57,913 nucleotides of DNA from Candidatus Kapaibacterium sp. Lineage in GTDB: Bacteria; Bacteroidota; Ignavibacteria; Kapaibacteriales; Kapaibacteriaceae. Positions 45,818-54,525 of the stretch are shown piece after piece (the stretch's first letter is position 1; each line of letters begins with the position of its first letter). The stretch is taken from assembly GCA_018883125.1 (NCBI GenBank), contig VEQR01000008.1, positions 1 through 57,913 of the forward strand. The letters are read 5' to 3'. Both the position numbers and the translations under genes were made by a program. The notes below the pieces were generated by a model that was given only the letters and a program-made list of their open reading frames with translations, was not told the DNA's origin and searched no databases.

Positions 45818-45825
45818 TAGGTTTG
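45818..45825 (+). promoter_or_regulatory. -7 element upstream of exbB
   Basis: TAGGTTTG matches TAnnTTTG and begins two bases after the preceding terminator. The leader to the exbB ATG would be about 75 bases. The terminator stem fills the -33 region. Confidence 0.6.
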
Positions 45826-45905
45826 CCGCACCTGAGCGGCATTCGGTGCCTGCAGGACATTCTGTCTCGAAACAAACACTATTCTCATCTCACAAGGGTT
45901 GATGT

Positions 45906-46685
45906 ATGAAGAACATGACGAACGCGATCTTCATCGGTGGATGCTTGGTTGCGGCCTACTTGCTGTACTACTTGGTGCTTGGAAACGCCGGCAACTTCAA
46001 CGATCCGGAGAAGCTGGATCCGAAGAATGCACTCGGTACGATCTACACCGGTGGATTTCTTGTAGGTCTGCTCATGGCCTGTATCCTTATCGCCCTGACC
46101 TTTACGATCGAGCGGATGTTCACCATCGCCAAGGCTGGTGGTAGCGGTAACGTCAAGGACTTTTCGTCGAACGTCGTAGGCCTTGTAAAGTCTGGTAACT
46201 ACGATGCTGCGATCGCAGCTTGCGACGAGCAGCGCGGTTCGCTTGCCAACGTTCTGCGCGCTGCGGTTGAGCGTTTCCGTGTTGTCGAAAAGGACGGATC
46301 GCTTAACGCTGACCAGAAGCTCTCCGAAACGCAGCGTGTAATCGATGAGAATATGAATCTTGAAACGCCGCTTCTTGAAAAGAACCTGTCGATCCTATCG
46401 ACAGTTGCATCTGTTGCCACGATGATCGGTCTCCTCGGTACGACACTTGGTATGATCCGGTCGTTCCAAGCCCTTGGTGCATCTGGAACAGTTTCGGCTC
46501 AGGCTCTTTCGATCGGTATCTCCGAAGCTCTATACAACACGGCTGGCGGTCTTATCGCCGCTATCATTTCGATCGTGGCATTCAACTTCTTCACGACGAA
46601 GGTTGACGATTTCACGTATCACATGGATGAAGCCATTCTTGAGATGATGGAAACGCTGTCGCTCAAGACGGGAACCAAGATCTGA
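45906..46685 (+). CDS. exbB: MotA/TolQ/ExbB proton channel protein
   Basis: Forms the proton channel that, with ExbD, drives TonB. The 259-residue protein has an N-terminal helix, a second helix near residues 45-67 (GFLVGLLMACILIALTFTIERM), a cytoplasmic domain, and two helices near 160-225. The conserved TMIGLLGTTLGMIRSFQ is at about 176-192. It leads exbD, exbD and tonB on one transcript. The extra N-terminal helix and the polar loop before helix 2 are common in Bacteroidota ExbB. Confidence 0.94.
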   Translation: MKNMTNAIFIGGCLVAAYLLYYLVLGNAGNFNDPEKLDPKNALGTIYTGGFLVGLLMACILIALTFTIERMFTIAKAGGSGNVKDFSSNVVGLVKSGNYDAAIAACDEQRGSLANVLRAAVERFRVVEKDGSLNADQKLSETQRVIDENMNLETPLLEKNLSILSTVASVATMIGLLGTTLGMIRSFQALGASGTVSAQALSIGISEALYNTAGGLIAAIISIVAFNFFTTKVDDFTYHMDEAILEMMETLSLKTGTKI

Positions 46686-46734
46686 TTCTGCGGCCCGAAA
46701 GCCGGCAGAGCCCCCTTCCCAACGGAGAACTTTC

Positions 46735-47259
46735 ATGTCGAAGATCAAAAAGAAGCGCCTTGGATTTGTGCTGGACATGACGCCGCTGGTGGACATTACG
46801 TTCCTCCTGCTGACGTTCTTCATGTTCACGGCCAAGTTCAAGAGTGAGTCCGAAAACCAGCAGAAGGTCGAGATCAAGCGCCCCAAGACCCAAGCCGACA
46901 CGGCAAAGCTTGCCGATAAGGACCTGGTGATGATCAAAGTGGGCGTTGATTCCGTCCTGAAGGATACGGCATGGTACGTGTCGATGATCAACGAGCAGGA
47001 CGTCGTTGACCTGCGCCGGGCGATGATCGAGGCCAAGTTCCCGGGAGTGGATGAAAAGACCGTCTCTTTCAAGGTGATGGATACGGTTTGGCTTGGAAAG
47101 ATCATTCAGTCGTGCCGGATGGTCAACCAAAAGGCTTCTTTTGCGATGGATGCCGACAGGCGTTTGCGGTATGAATGGGTGGAGAAGGCAGTGAACGAAA
47201 TGCGCAAGAACCGCGCAACAACGTTCAACTTCGTCACCGAGAAGAAGCAGGGTCTGTAA
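46735..47259 (+). CDS. exbD: ExbD/TolR family protein, first copy
   Basis: ExbD couples the proton channel to TonB. The 174-residue protein begins KKKRLGFVLDMTPLVDITFLLLTFFM, where the Asp of the LVDITF segment in the single helix is the proton-carrying residue. A ~130-residue periplasmic domain follows. It starts 49 bases after exbB. The following ExbD differs mainly in the periplasmic part, so the two copies are unlikely to be redundant. Confidence 0.93.
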   Translation: MSKIKKKRLGFVLDMTPLVDITFLLLTFFMFTAKFKSESENQQKVEIKRPKTQADTAKLADKDLVMIKVGVDSVLKDTAWYVSMINEQDVVDLRRAMIEAKFPGVDEKTVSFKVMDTVWLGKIIQSCRMVNQKASFAMDADRRLRYEWVEKAVNEMRKNRATTFNFVTEKKQGL

Positions 47260-47263
47260 GAAT

Positions 47264-47282
47264 CCCACCCTCACGGGGTGGG
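47264..47282 (+). other. Intercistronic hairpin between the two exbD genes
   Basis: CCCACCC (47264-47270) pairs with GGGTGGG (47276-47282) around a 5-base loop and has no T-run. It could affect mRNA decay or relative expression, not termination. Confidence 0.5.
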
Positions 47283-47326
47283 GAGCTGACTGAACACAAC
47301 CAAATTCGAGCGAAAACGAGGTTAAC

Positions 47327-47878
47327 ATGGCTGGTGGCGGCGGAGATTTAGGCGGAGGGAAATCCCAACGCCGGGGCAAAAAGGGAAAGCGGAAGGCCAA
47401 GAAGCGTCTTGGATTCCGTCTTGACATGACGCCCCTGGTGGACATCACCTTTCTGCTCCTGACATTCTTCATGCTCACGACGTCGATGATCACTCCACAG
47501 ACGATGGAGATGAACGTCCCGCCGGAGCTCGACGTGCCGATCGAGGTCAAGCAGTCGGAATTGCTGACCGTGCGCCTGCGTGACGACGGTACGATCTTCT
47601 ACAACATGGGCATGGACGCGCCGGAGAAGATTGCTTTGAAGGCTCTTCGTAAGGTGATCGTCGATCAAAATGTCCAATTGAAGAATCGGTGCATCGTCGT
47701 TCTCAAGGCATCTTCGAACGCCCCCTACGGTATGGTTGTGACGATCCTTGACGAGCTGAATCTTGCCGAGCCGGACATTCTGGCCGGGCTCAAGGCCGCC
47801 GGTATTAATGAGCGCAAGCGCAAGTTTACGGTTGCACCGATGGAAGCCAAAGACCAAGAGGAGATTAAGGGGCTATGA
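47327..47878 (+). CDS. exbD: ExbD/TolR family protein, second copy
   Basis: The 183-residue protein has a glycine- and lysine-rich N-terminus (MAGGGGDLGGG, then a KRKAKK stretch). It shares the core LDMTPLVDITFLLLTFFML helix with the first copy, including the functional Asp. The periplasmic half is different. Its stop overlaps the tonB start (ATGA). A pair of unlike ExbD proteins next to one ExbB and one TonB is frequent in Bacteroidota and may form a mixed complex. Their exact roles are inferred. Confidence 0.92.
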   Translation: MAGGGGDLGGGKSQRRGKKGKRKAKKRLGFRLDMTPLVDITFLLLTFFMLTTSMITPQTMEMNVPPELDVPIEVKQSELLTVRLRDDGTIFYNMGMDAPEKIALKALRKVIVDQNVQLKNRCIVVLKASSNAPYGMVVTILDELNLAEPDILAGLKAAGINERKRKFTVAPMEAKDQEEIKGL

Positions 47879-48645
47879 GCACTGCAGCAAACGTATCCGA
47901 TGCAACCGTGCTTCAGTACGGTGCCCAGGAGATCAAGGAGCTCATCCGTCAGAATACGCGGAAGGCTTTCATCCGTGTGATGACGTTGCTTTTGCTGATC
48001 GCATTCTACACCTTCGTTGGCCCTATCATCAGTGAGTGGATCTTTCCGTCACCGAAAGTTGTGAAGGTCCGCCTTGCCAAGATCAGTCTTGACGCTCTGC
48101 CCCCTCCGCAGAGCCAGACTGAAGAGGCTCCGCCCCCACCTCCGGTCAACACACCAACTGGTCCGGCGGCTCGTGCCGGTACACCGGTTCCGGTTCCCGA
48201 TGCGGAACTTGCCCCCGATGTGAAGGACTTCGCCAACGTTGATGAGATCAACCGTGCCTCAGCAGTGGGTGGCAGTGGCGAGGATAATGGAGATTTTGCC
48301 AGCAATATCGGAGAGCCGGTAAAGATTGAACGCGAAGTTGAAGAGCCGGAGAACGACTTTTTCTCGGTGGAAGAAACACCGAAGCACGATGAGACCGCGC
48401 TGATGCGTCGCGTTCGATATCCTGATATGGCTCGTCGTAACGGCATCGAGGGAACTGTGCTCATCAGTGCTCTTATCGGAAAAAATGGAAGCGTAGAAAA
48501 GATCAAGGTGATTGACAGCGACAATCAGATGCTTGATGACGCTGCGTTGAAGGCCGTTCAGGAAACTACCTTCACGCCTGCAAAGCAGAATGGTCAACCG
48601 GTCCGTTGCTGGATCCAGTTGCCGATCCGCTTCAGTCTTCGCTAA
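47875..48645 (+). CDS. tonB: TonB-family energy transducer
   Basis: Spans the periplasm to energise outer-membrane transporters. The 256-residue protein has one N-terminal helix near residues 33-50 and a proline-rich region (about 78-105, with PPPPP). A C-terminal TonB domain at about 175-256 contains RYPDMARRNGIEGTVLIS and ends PVRCWIQLPIRFSLR. AAGGGGCT stands directly before the ATG and supplies the ribosome site. It is translationally coupled to the second exbD. Confidence 0.93.
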   Translation: MSTAANVSDATVLQYGAQEIKELIRQNTRKAFIRVMTLLLLIAFYTFVGPIISEWIFPSPKVVKVRLAKISLDALPPPQSQTEEAPPPPPVNTPTGPAARAGTPVPVPDAELAPDVKDFANVDEINRASAVGGSGEDNGDFASNIGEPVKIEREVEEPENDFFSVEETPKHDETALMRRVRYPDMARRNGIEGTVLISALIGKNGSVEKIKVIDSDNQMLDDAALKAVQETTFTPAKQNGQPVRCWIQLPIRFSLR

Positions 48646-48729
48646 ATTCTCCGCGGAATACCAGTCGGTGCATAACGTGTTGCTGATTCATTGCACACAA
48701 GGCCGTCGGCAATTCGACTGGGATTCGAT

Positions 48730-48945
48730 ATGATGACTGCCCTGAACGTTGTGATTCGCTCCGCAGTTATCGTCCTCGGTGCTATGATGGTCATGGGAGT
48801 TTTGTCGGCCTTTCCGGCTGAATCGCCCCTGAACCAAACATTTGGTGTCATCGTCGTATTGTTCGGCATCTACAGAATGGTGCACTACGTTTCACTCAGG
48901 CGACGTGAGGAGCGCGACGATGACGACCATGCAAACAACACCTGA
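48730..48945 (+). CDS. Small two-helix membrane protein, unknown function
   Basis: The family is not recognised. The 71-residue protein has two hydrophobic helices (about residues 5-27 and 37-55) and a very polar tail rich in Arg, Glu and Asp (RRREERDDDDHANN). Its last codons overlap the start of the PstS-like gene in another frame, so it belongs to the TonB-cluster transcript. An upstream in-frame start at 48691 exists. No function is assigned. A regulator or assembly factor for the channel is possible. Confidence 0.6.
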   Translation: MMTALNVVIRSAVIVLGAMMVMGVLSAFPAESPLNQTFGVIVVLFGIYRMVHYVSLRRREERDDDDHANNT

Positions 48946-49876
48946 TCCCAATAGACTGTTGGCTGGTGCAGTGGCAATGCTGCTCTTTGCCAGCGTATTG
49001 ATTTCGTGTGGTGGGGAAGACCGTCCACCAACGGAGAGTGCAGTAGCCGGCGAGGTAACTGTACTTGTTGACGAGGAGATCCGTCCGCTTCTTGATTCAA
49101 TTGTGATATACCATGCCCGGGAAAACCCAAGGGCACAGGTAACACTTAAGACACTACCCGCAAGTGTGATCATGCATGGAATGATCGACCGCTCGGATAG
49201 GGTAGCGATCATTGCCCGGGACTACACCCATCAAGAAGATTCCCTGATGTCGGCTGCACAAATTGATACCGTTGCTAGGGCCCTGATTGCCCGCGACGCA
49301 TTGGTGTTCTTTGTGGCGAAGTCCTTTCCGTACGATACGATGAATGCCGAGCATATCCGGCAGTGGCTTGCCGGCAAAGGCGGTGTTACGGCATCGTATC
49401 CAAAGCTTAAACGGCCTCCAGTCTTCGTTGTGCCAGGGGGCTCGGCGGGCTCAGTGTACGGCAATATCTCGAACGTGGTGCTGCGGGGCGGTCAACCATC
49501 GAATGCTATGCTGGCAACTGTTTCAGCTCACAGCGATGTGGTCCATCAGGTAGTTGGCAACACGGATCTTATTGGCGTGGGATATCTCTCGCAAATCCGT
49601 AAGGATACGTCGGTGAAGCCCCTTCGCCTGAGTTACACGGCAGCTGATGGAACTCATGAATGGCCGAAACCCGTTCATGCATCCTACTTGATAATGGGAA
49701 AGTATCCCTTTCCCGTGCCGATCTTTGCCTACGTGAACTCCAAGCCAAGTCAGCATGATCTGGCTTTTGGGTTCATGCAGTTCGCCACTCGAAGCAGTAA
49801 GGCACAGTTCAGTTTATTCAACGCGGGTATCGAACCCGCACATGCCAAGTTCACGCTATATCTTCCAGAGGACTAA
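48920..49876 (+). CDS. PstS-like periplasmic-binding-fold lipoprotein
   Basis: Shows a phosphate-binding-protein-like (PBP superfamily) fold. The 318-residue protein has a lipoprotein leader with LISCGG (Cys30) and a body with VLVDEEIRPLLDSI, VPGGSAGSVYGNISN and FGFMQFAT segments. AGGAG lies eight bases before the ATG at 48920. There is no PstABC transporter nearby. It sits between a TonB cluster and a TPR protein, an arrangement I recall from other Bacteroidota, where it appears to serve the TonB system. What it binds is not evident, and PstS-type phosphate uptake is not implied. Confidence 0.8.
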   Translation: MTTMQTTPDPNRLLAGAVAMLLFASVLISCGGEDRPPTESAVAGEVTVLVDEEIRPLLDSIVIYHARENPRAQVTLKTLPASVIMHGMIDRSDRVAIIARDYTHQEDSLMSAAQIDTVARALIARDALVFFVAKSFPYDTMNAEHIRQWLAGKGGVTASYPKLKRPPVFVVPGGSAGSVYGNISNVVLRGGQPSNAMLATVSAHSDVVHQVVGNTDLIGVGYLSQIRKDTSVKPLRLSYTAADGTHEWPKPVHASYLIMGKYPFPVPIFAYVNSKPSQHDLAFGFMQFATRSSKAQFSLFNAGIEPAHAKFTLYLPED

Positions 49877-49883
49877 GGGAGCC

Positions 49884-51605
49884 ATGAAACGGATCGGAAC
49901 ACTGATCGTACTTCTGACGTCGGTCTTTGCGGCGTCGTACACAACGGTCTTTGCTGATGAATTTGACAACGCCAAGAAAGCCGTTGCTGCAGGCGATTTT
50001 CTGCAAGCGCTCACACATATTCGCGCGGCAATTGCCGAAAAGCCGCAGGACATTGATCGCATTCAGCTTGGTGCAGCGATCTATCTCGAGATGGAGATCA
50101 AGGATACGGCCCTGACGTATGCCCGCCGGGTGTACGAAGATGATGACGATCAGGCAGATGCTGTGGTGCTCCTTAGCAGGGCCCTAGTAGAATCGGATCG
50201 TGCGGCCGAAGCCTGTGCGCTATTAAAAAAGTTCCGTCGGAATGACGATAACGTAGAGCTGGCCCTTGCCCATGTGAACGCGCTCGTTGCCGCTGATTCC
50301 ACCAGCGCCGCAGAGCTGGTGGCCGCAACAGCCCGTCAGAAGTACCCGAAGTCGGCCGATGCATATTTGGCGCTCGGCAATCTGTACTTCAGCTGGAAGC
50401 CGATCCCGGTTTTTGACTTGGCCGTTCAGAATTACAACGACGCGATTGCCATCAATGCCAATCTTGTGCAGGCGCACTTTAACCTGGCCATTTGTTATTG
50501 GCGAATGGGCAACCGCGAGTCGGATGACGCCCTGTCAAACGAGTACTTCAATAAGTGTCTCAGCGAGTGGGCTATTGTCTCGAAGCTCGATCCTAAGAAC
50601 GCTCGTGCTTGGTATGAACAGGGGAAGATCTATTACTTGGCAAAGCGCTACCCAAGTGCTTCCAATGCACTGAAGACCTACCGCGAACTTCGTCCGCTTG
50701 GCACAGGTGAGATCATGGCGTCATGGTATCTGGGCGAGTCGCTGTTCAAGCAGGGCCTGTGTGACGATGCGAAGAAGCACCTCGAGGATGCCGCAACCCA
50801 GATCGATTCGCTGAAGCCAAAGGTAGCGGTCATGCTTGCCCGCTGTAACTTCCAGGCAAAAAAGTGGCCGGAGTGTGTTGCCTCGTATGCCTCGGCAGCC
50901 GCCGTTGATTCGCTCTGGGAGGGAATGGATTACTGGAAATATGGAACTGCACTTATCAATGCGGGTGACACGACAAAGTCTATCGACGTGATGTTCCAGG
51001 CAGCCAAGATTGAGCCAAAGCAGTGCAAGTTGATGGAGCGTTTTGCCTATCTGCTTCAGAGCAAGAAACGCTATTCCTCATCAAATGAGGTCTACCGCGG
51101 CCGTCTTGCCAACTGTTCTGACAGTACCGACGCAAAGATCCATGTGCTGATCGGCAATAACTTCTATGCTGACAGTCTTGTTGACAGTGCGATCGCAAGC
51201 TACGAGCGGGCTACCGGCATCAATCCAAAGATGATGTGGGGCATTCAGCGACTTGGTGACACGTATCTGCTTCGAGGAGATGTTGCCAAGGGGCGCCCCC
51301 TGCTTGATCAGGTCATTGCCAATGCTGCCACAACCACGTCGGCCGATGAAAAGAGATATGCCATCGCGGCCATTGCCAGTCTGAATGGCCTTGACATCAA
51401 GGATAAAAAATGGCAGTCGATCGTAGACCGCTCTTCTCTTGCCACATCTATCGATCCCAAATCCGTGGTATCGTGGTTGTACCTGGGCATCGGATATCAG
51501 GGAACGGGCGATAAGGACAAGGCGCGTTCTGCCTATCAGGAGGCATTGAAGCTGGATCCCAATAACACGTCAGCAAAGAAGAATCTCCAAAGCCTGAGCA
51601 ACTGA
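49884..51605 (+). CDS. Tetratricopeptide-repeat protein
   Basis: The 573-residue protein has a signal peptide (residues 1-24, ending TVFAD) and then many helical TPR-like repeats across its length. The last repeat is clear: WLYLGIGYQGTGDKDKARSAYQEALKLDPNN. TPR proteins act as scaffolds for protein complexes. The ATG at 49884 has AAGGGAG upstream; the frame is open earlier inside the previous gene. It ends the ExbBD-TonB-PstS-like-TPR cluster, so it probably works in the periplasm with that system. The partner is not known. Confidence 0.88.
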   Translation: MKRIGTLIVLLTSVFAASYTTVFADEFDNAKKAVAAGDFLQALTHIRAAIAEKPQDIDRIQLGAAIYLEMEIKDTALTYARRVYEDDDDQADAVVLLSRALVESDRAAEACALLKKFRRNDDNVELALAHVNALVAADSTSAAELVAATARQKYPKSADAYLALGNLYFSWKPIPVFDLAVQNYNDAIAINANLVQAHFNLAICYWRMGNRESDDALSNEYFNKCLSEWAIVSKLDPKNARAWYEQGKIYYLAKRYPSASNALKTYRELRPLGTGEIMASWYLGESLFKQGLCDDAKKHLEDAATQIDSLKPKVAVMLARCNFQAKKWPECVASYASAAAVDSLWEGMDYWKYGTALINAGDTTKSIDVMFQAAKIEPKQCKLMERFAYLLQSKKRYSSSNEVYRGRLANCSDSTDAKIHVLIGNNFYADSLVDSAIASYERATGINPKMMWGIQRLGDTYLLRGDVAKGRPLLDQVIANAATTTSADEKRYAIAAIASLNGLDIKDKKWQSIVDRSSLATSIDPKSVVSWLYLGIGYQGTGDKDKARSAYQEALKLDPNNTSAKKNLQSLSN

Positions 51606-51644
51606 CGGATAGACGTTCCTGTGGACCATTTTAGCCAACGGAAC

Positions 51645-51676
51645 TTGGCAAAAAGGGCCTGATTGCCTTATTTTTG
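51645..51676 (+). promoter_or_regulatory. Promoter of the YceD-rpmF-fatty acid genes
   Basis: TTG (51645-51647), a 21-base gap, then TATTTTTG (51669-51676). This matches the geometry before rplS and tRNA-Gly. It overlaps a longer in-frame start (TTG 51663) of the next gene, which supports the later ATG. Confidence 0.75.
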
Positions 51677-51710
51677 TGGTCTTGTCACAACCGAAGACTG
51701 CCGAAGCGCC

Positions 51711-52229
51711 ATGGTCTTGCTTGAAATCGTCGGAATGCGAGAAGGGGCCAGCCCCTTTTCCATCACCACCCCAGTGGAGGATATCCCGGGGCTAAGCAAG
51801 GAGTTTCATGGTGAAGTACTCGTCGAAGGACGCATCATTAAGTCAGGACGGCGGTACGTCATTGATGCATCTGCAAGTGCTGAGGGAGTATTCGTCTGTG
51901 ACAGGTCTCTGGAGGAATTTCACGAGACGATCTCGGCGGACTTTCATCTTGAGTACGTGATTGATTCGGCCCTTGCGGCGCGACAGGCGGCAATCAAGCT
52001 TGACCTGGACGATGAGCAGGATCGAGGCATTGGCGAGGACGACAGAACCATTGACATTACAGAGGACGTACGGCAAGTGCTCACGGTGGCCATTCCGATG
52101 CAGCACATTGCTCCGGCCTACAGGGACGTACCGCTTGAGGAAATCTATCCCACGCTGAAGGCATCCAAGGATGAGCAAGCACCGATAGACGACCGCTGGG
52201 CGGCACTGCAACAACTCAAACGCACGTAA
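51711..52229 (+). CDS. YceD/DUF177 family protein
   Basis: DUF177 proteins are tied to 23S rRNA metabolism in several bacteria. The 172-residue protein has the typical VFVCDRSLEEF segment near residues 62-72 and a C-terminal acidic/polar region. It stands directly before rpmF, a classical arrangement. The ATG at 51711 is preferred because the promoter -7 element lies inside the longer frame that starts at 51663. Function is inferred from family and neighbour. Confidence 0.85.
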   Translation: MVLLEIVGMREGASPFSITTPVEDIPGLSKEFHGEVLVEGRIIKSGRRYVIDASASAEGVFVCDRSLEEFHETISADFHLEYVIDSALAARQAAIKLDLDDEQDRGIGEDDRTIDITEDVRQVLTVAIPMQHIAPAYRDVPLEEIYPTLKASKDEQAPIDDRWAALQQLKRT

Positions 52230-52245
52230 ATCGAGGAACACACTC

Positions 52246-52422
52246 ATGCCAAATCCAAAGCGCCGTCATTCGAAGTCGCGCAGCGCCAAGCGCCGTACGC
52301 ACTACAAGGCATCAGCCCCAACCATTATGTCGTGCCCGAATTGCAGCGCGGCCAAGCAGCCGCACATCGTCTGTCACTCGTGCGGGTACTACAACGGCCG
52401 GAAGATCATTAACGTCGACTGA
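52246..52422 (+). CDS. rpmF: 50S ribosomal protein L32
   Basis: The 58-residue protein begins MPNPKRRHSKSRSAKRR and has a four-cysteine zinc ribbon: CPNC, then CHSCG. It is translated 16 bases after the YceD stop and has GAGGAAC upstream. It precedes the plsX-fab genes, the usual rpmF-plsX neighbourhood. Confidence 0.97.
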   Translation: MPNPKRRHSKSRSAKRRTHYKASAPTIMSCPNCSAAKQPHIVCHSCGYYNGRKIINVD

Positions 52423-52452
52423 TCAGTCTGACGCATTAATACGGCAGCAACG

Positions 52453-53523
52453 GTGAACGAATCTGTCGACCGCACGCAAGCCCCCTTGCAACGTCCACTC
52501 CGTGTGGTTGTGGACGCCATGGGAGGCGACTTTGCACCCGCCAGTGAGGTAGGGGGCGCAATAATTGCGCTTTCAAAGCTTGGCAACGATGTTGAGATCG
52601 TCCTCGTAGGAAGGGAAGGCGACGTACGAGCGGAGCTTGCCAAGCACCCACAGGCTGCTGGCGAGGCGCGCTTGGTTGTGCTTCATGCATCGGACGTTGT
52701 GACGATGTCCGACGAACCGTCGTCGATCGTGAAAAGTCGCAAGGAGTCATCCCTCTATATGGGTCTCGACATGGTCCGACGAGGCGACGCCGATGCCTTC
52801 GTCTCTGCCGGTAACACGGGCGGGGTTATGGCAACAGCTACTATGCTCTGCGGTCGTATTCCCGGCGTTAGCAGGCCAACAATTGGTACGTTCTTTCCGA
52901 CTCTTACCAACAAGCCAACCCTCGTCGTTGATATTGGTGCGAACGTCGACAGCAAACCACGCTTTCTGCACGACTTTGCCGTGATGGGAAGCGTGTTCTC
53001 GCATCTGATGCTTGGCATCGATAAGCCGACCGTTGGACTTCTCAATGTCGGCGAAGAGAAGAGCAAGGGTACAGAAGTAGCCCGCGAAACGCACGAGCTG
53101 CTCTCGAACAGTACTGTAAACTTCGTTGGTAATGTGGAAGGACGCGACATCCTCAAGGGCACCGTTGACATCGTTGTGTGCGACGGCTTTGAAGGGAACA
53201 TCGTTCTCAAGTTTGCCGAGAGCATCCTGACATTCCTCAAGGAACGTTTCAAGGCCTACGCTAACCGGGGCATTCTTCAGAAGCTGACCATTGCGGCGTT
53301 CCGCCCTGTGCTACGAAAGGTTCTTAGCGGACTCGACTATCAGGAGTACGGCGGCGTTCCGCTGCTCGGCATCAACGGAGTGGTCATCATCGGACATGGG
53401 AGCGGGTCGGCCCTTGCCCTGAGCAATATGATCCTGCGAGCCGTCGAAGTTGTCCGCAAGGACGTCAATGGGACCATTCAGCGTGCCCTTCAGGAGGCCG
53501 CGAACTCGAAGGACCATCAATGA
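52453..53523 (+). CDS. plsX: Phosphate acyltransferase PlsX
   Basis: Converts acyl-ACP to acyl-phosphate for phospholipid synthesis. The 356-residue protein has VVVDAMGGDFAP near residues 18-29 and SAGNTGGVMA near 116-125, plus the late CDGFEGNIVLK. The start is a GTG at 52453. Its stop overlaps the fabH start (ATGA), as expected for the conserved plsX-fabH pair. Confidence 0.95.
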   Translation: MNESVDRTQAPLQRPLRVVVDAMGGDFAPASEVGGAIIALSKLGNDVEIVLVGREGDVRAELAKHPQAAGEARLVVLHASDVVTMSDEPSSIVKSRKESSLYMGLDMVRRGDADAFVSAGNTGGVMATATMLCGRIPGVSRPTIGTFFPTLTNKPTLVVDIGANVDSKPRFLHDFAVMGSVFSHLMLGIDKPTVGLLNVGEEKSKGTEVARETHELLSNSTVNFVGNVEGRDILKGTVDIVVCDGFEGNIVLKFAESILTFLKERFKAYANRGILQKLTIAAFRPVLRKVLSGLDYQEYGGVPLLGINGVVIIGHGSGSALALSNMILRAVEVVRKDVNGTIQRALQEAANSKDHQ

Positions 53524-54521
53524 AGGCAATCGTTACGGCGATCGCACACAGCGTCCCACCGGACGTGTATGACAACAACTGGTTTACCGAGCGAATCGAT
53601 ACAACCGATGAGTGGATCCAGACGCGGACCGGCATCAAAGAGCGGCATTTTGCTTTCGAAGGTGGCCTCACGGACATCCTGCTTCCGGCGGCGCAGGAAG
53701 TTCTGCGTCAGCGTGGAATCACGGCCGATGAGATCGACTGCATCATCATCGCAACAGTTACTCCTGACCGCATCTTCCCGTCGAGCGCTGCGATCCTGCA
53801 GCACAAGCTCGGAGCAAAGAATGCTTGGGGATTCGACCTTGCCGGTGCCTGCAGCGGCTTCCTGTACGCGCTCGTCACGGGTGCAAAGATGGTCGAAGCC
53901 GGCGCAGCAAAGAAGATGCTTGTTCTTGGTGGCGACAAAATGAGTGCCATCCTGAATTTTGATGATCGCACCACCTGCGTTCTCTTCGGAGATGGTGGGG
54001 GGGCGGTTCTTCTCGAGCCGTCCGAATCGGATGAGTATGGTGTTGTCGATCACATCCTGCGAATGGATGGAGCCGGAGAAGTTCACCTGCATCAGAAGGC
54101 AGGGGGCTCACTGCGTCCACCAAGCATTGAAACCGTTACCAACCGCGAACACTATGTGTACCAAGAGGGACAGGCCGTCTTCAAGAGTGCCGTTAAGGGT
54201 ATGGCCGATGTCTCCTTTGAGATCATGGAACGTAATCATCTGACGGCCGACGACGTAGCGTGGCTTGTTCCGCACCAGGCGAACCTGCGTATCATTGATG
54301 CGACGGCTGAGCGTATGGGGCTGAGCAAAGAAAAAGTGATGATCAATATCGAACGATACGGTAACACCACCGCAGGGACGATTCCGATTTGTCTTTCGGA
54401 GCTCTACAGTACCAACCGGGTGAAGAAGGGCGACTACCTCGTGCTGTCGTCATTCGGCGCCGGGTACACATGGGGTGCCGTGCTTTTGCGATGGTCGCTT
54501 GAACAGAAGGACAAGGCGTAG
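53520..54521 (+). CDS. fabH: Beta-ketoacyl-ACP synthase III
   Basis: Starts fatty-acid synthesis by condensing an acyl-CoA with malonyl-ACP. The 333-residue protein has the full catalytic triad: Cys111 (LAGACSGFL), His252 (VPHQANLRI) and Asn282 (YGNTTAG). The start is an ATG overlapping the plsX stop (ATGA), and fabD follows four bases after its end. In Bacteroidota the FabH primer is often branched-chain, consistent with the E1 gene in this window, but that link is inference. Confidence 0.96.
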   Translation: MKAIVTAIAHSVPPDVYDNNWFTERIDTTDEWIQTRTGIKERHFAFEGGLTDILLPAAQEVLRQRGITADEIDCIIIATVTPDRIFPSSAAILQHKLGAKNAWGFDLAGACSGFLYALVTGAKMVEAGAAKKMLVLGGDKMSAILNFDDRTTCVLFGDGGGAVLLEPSESDEYGVVDHILRMDGAGEVHLHQKAGGSLRPPSIETVTNREHYVYQEGQAVFKSAVKGMADVSFEIMERNHLTADDVAWLVPHQANLRIIDATAERMGLSKEKVMINIERYGNTTAGTIPICLSELYSTNRVKKGDYLVLSSFGAGYTWGAVLLRWSLEQKDKA

Positions 54522-54525
54522 AGAA

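Noticed and set aside
48920-49876. PstS phosphate transporter gene
   Set aside because: No pstC, pstA, pstB or phoU nearby. The TonB context fits better, so only a PstS-like fold is claimed.
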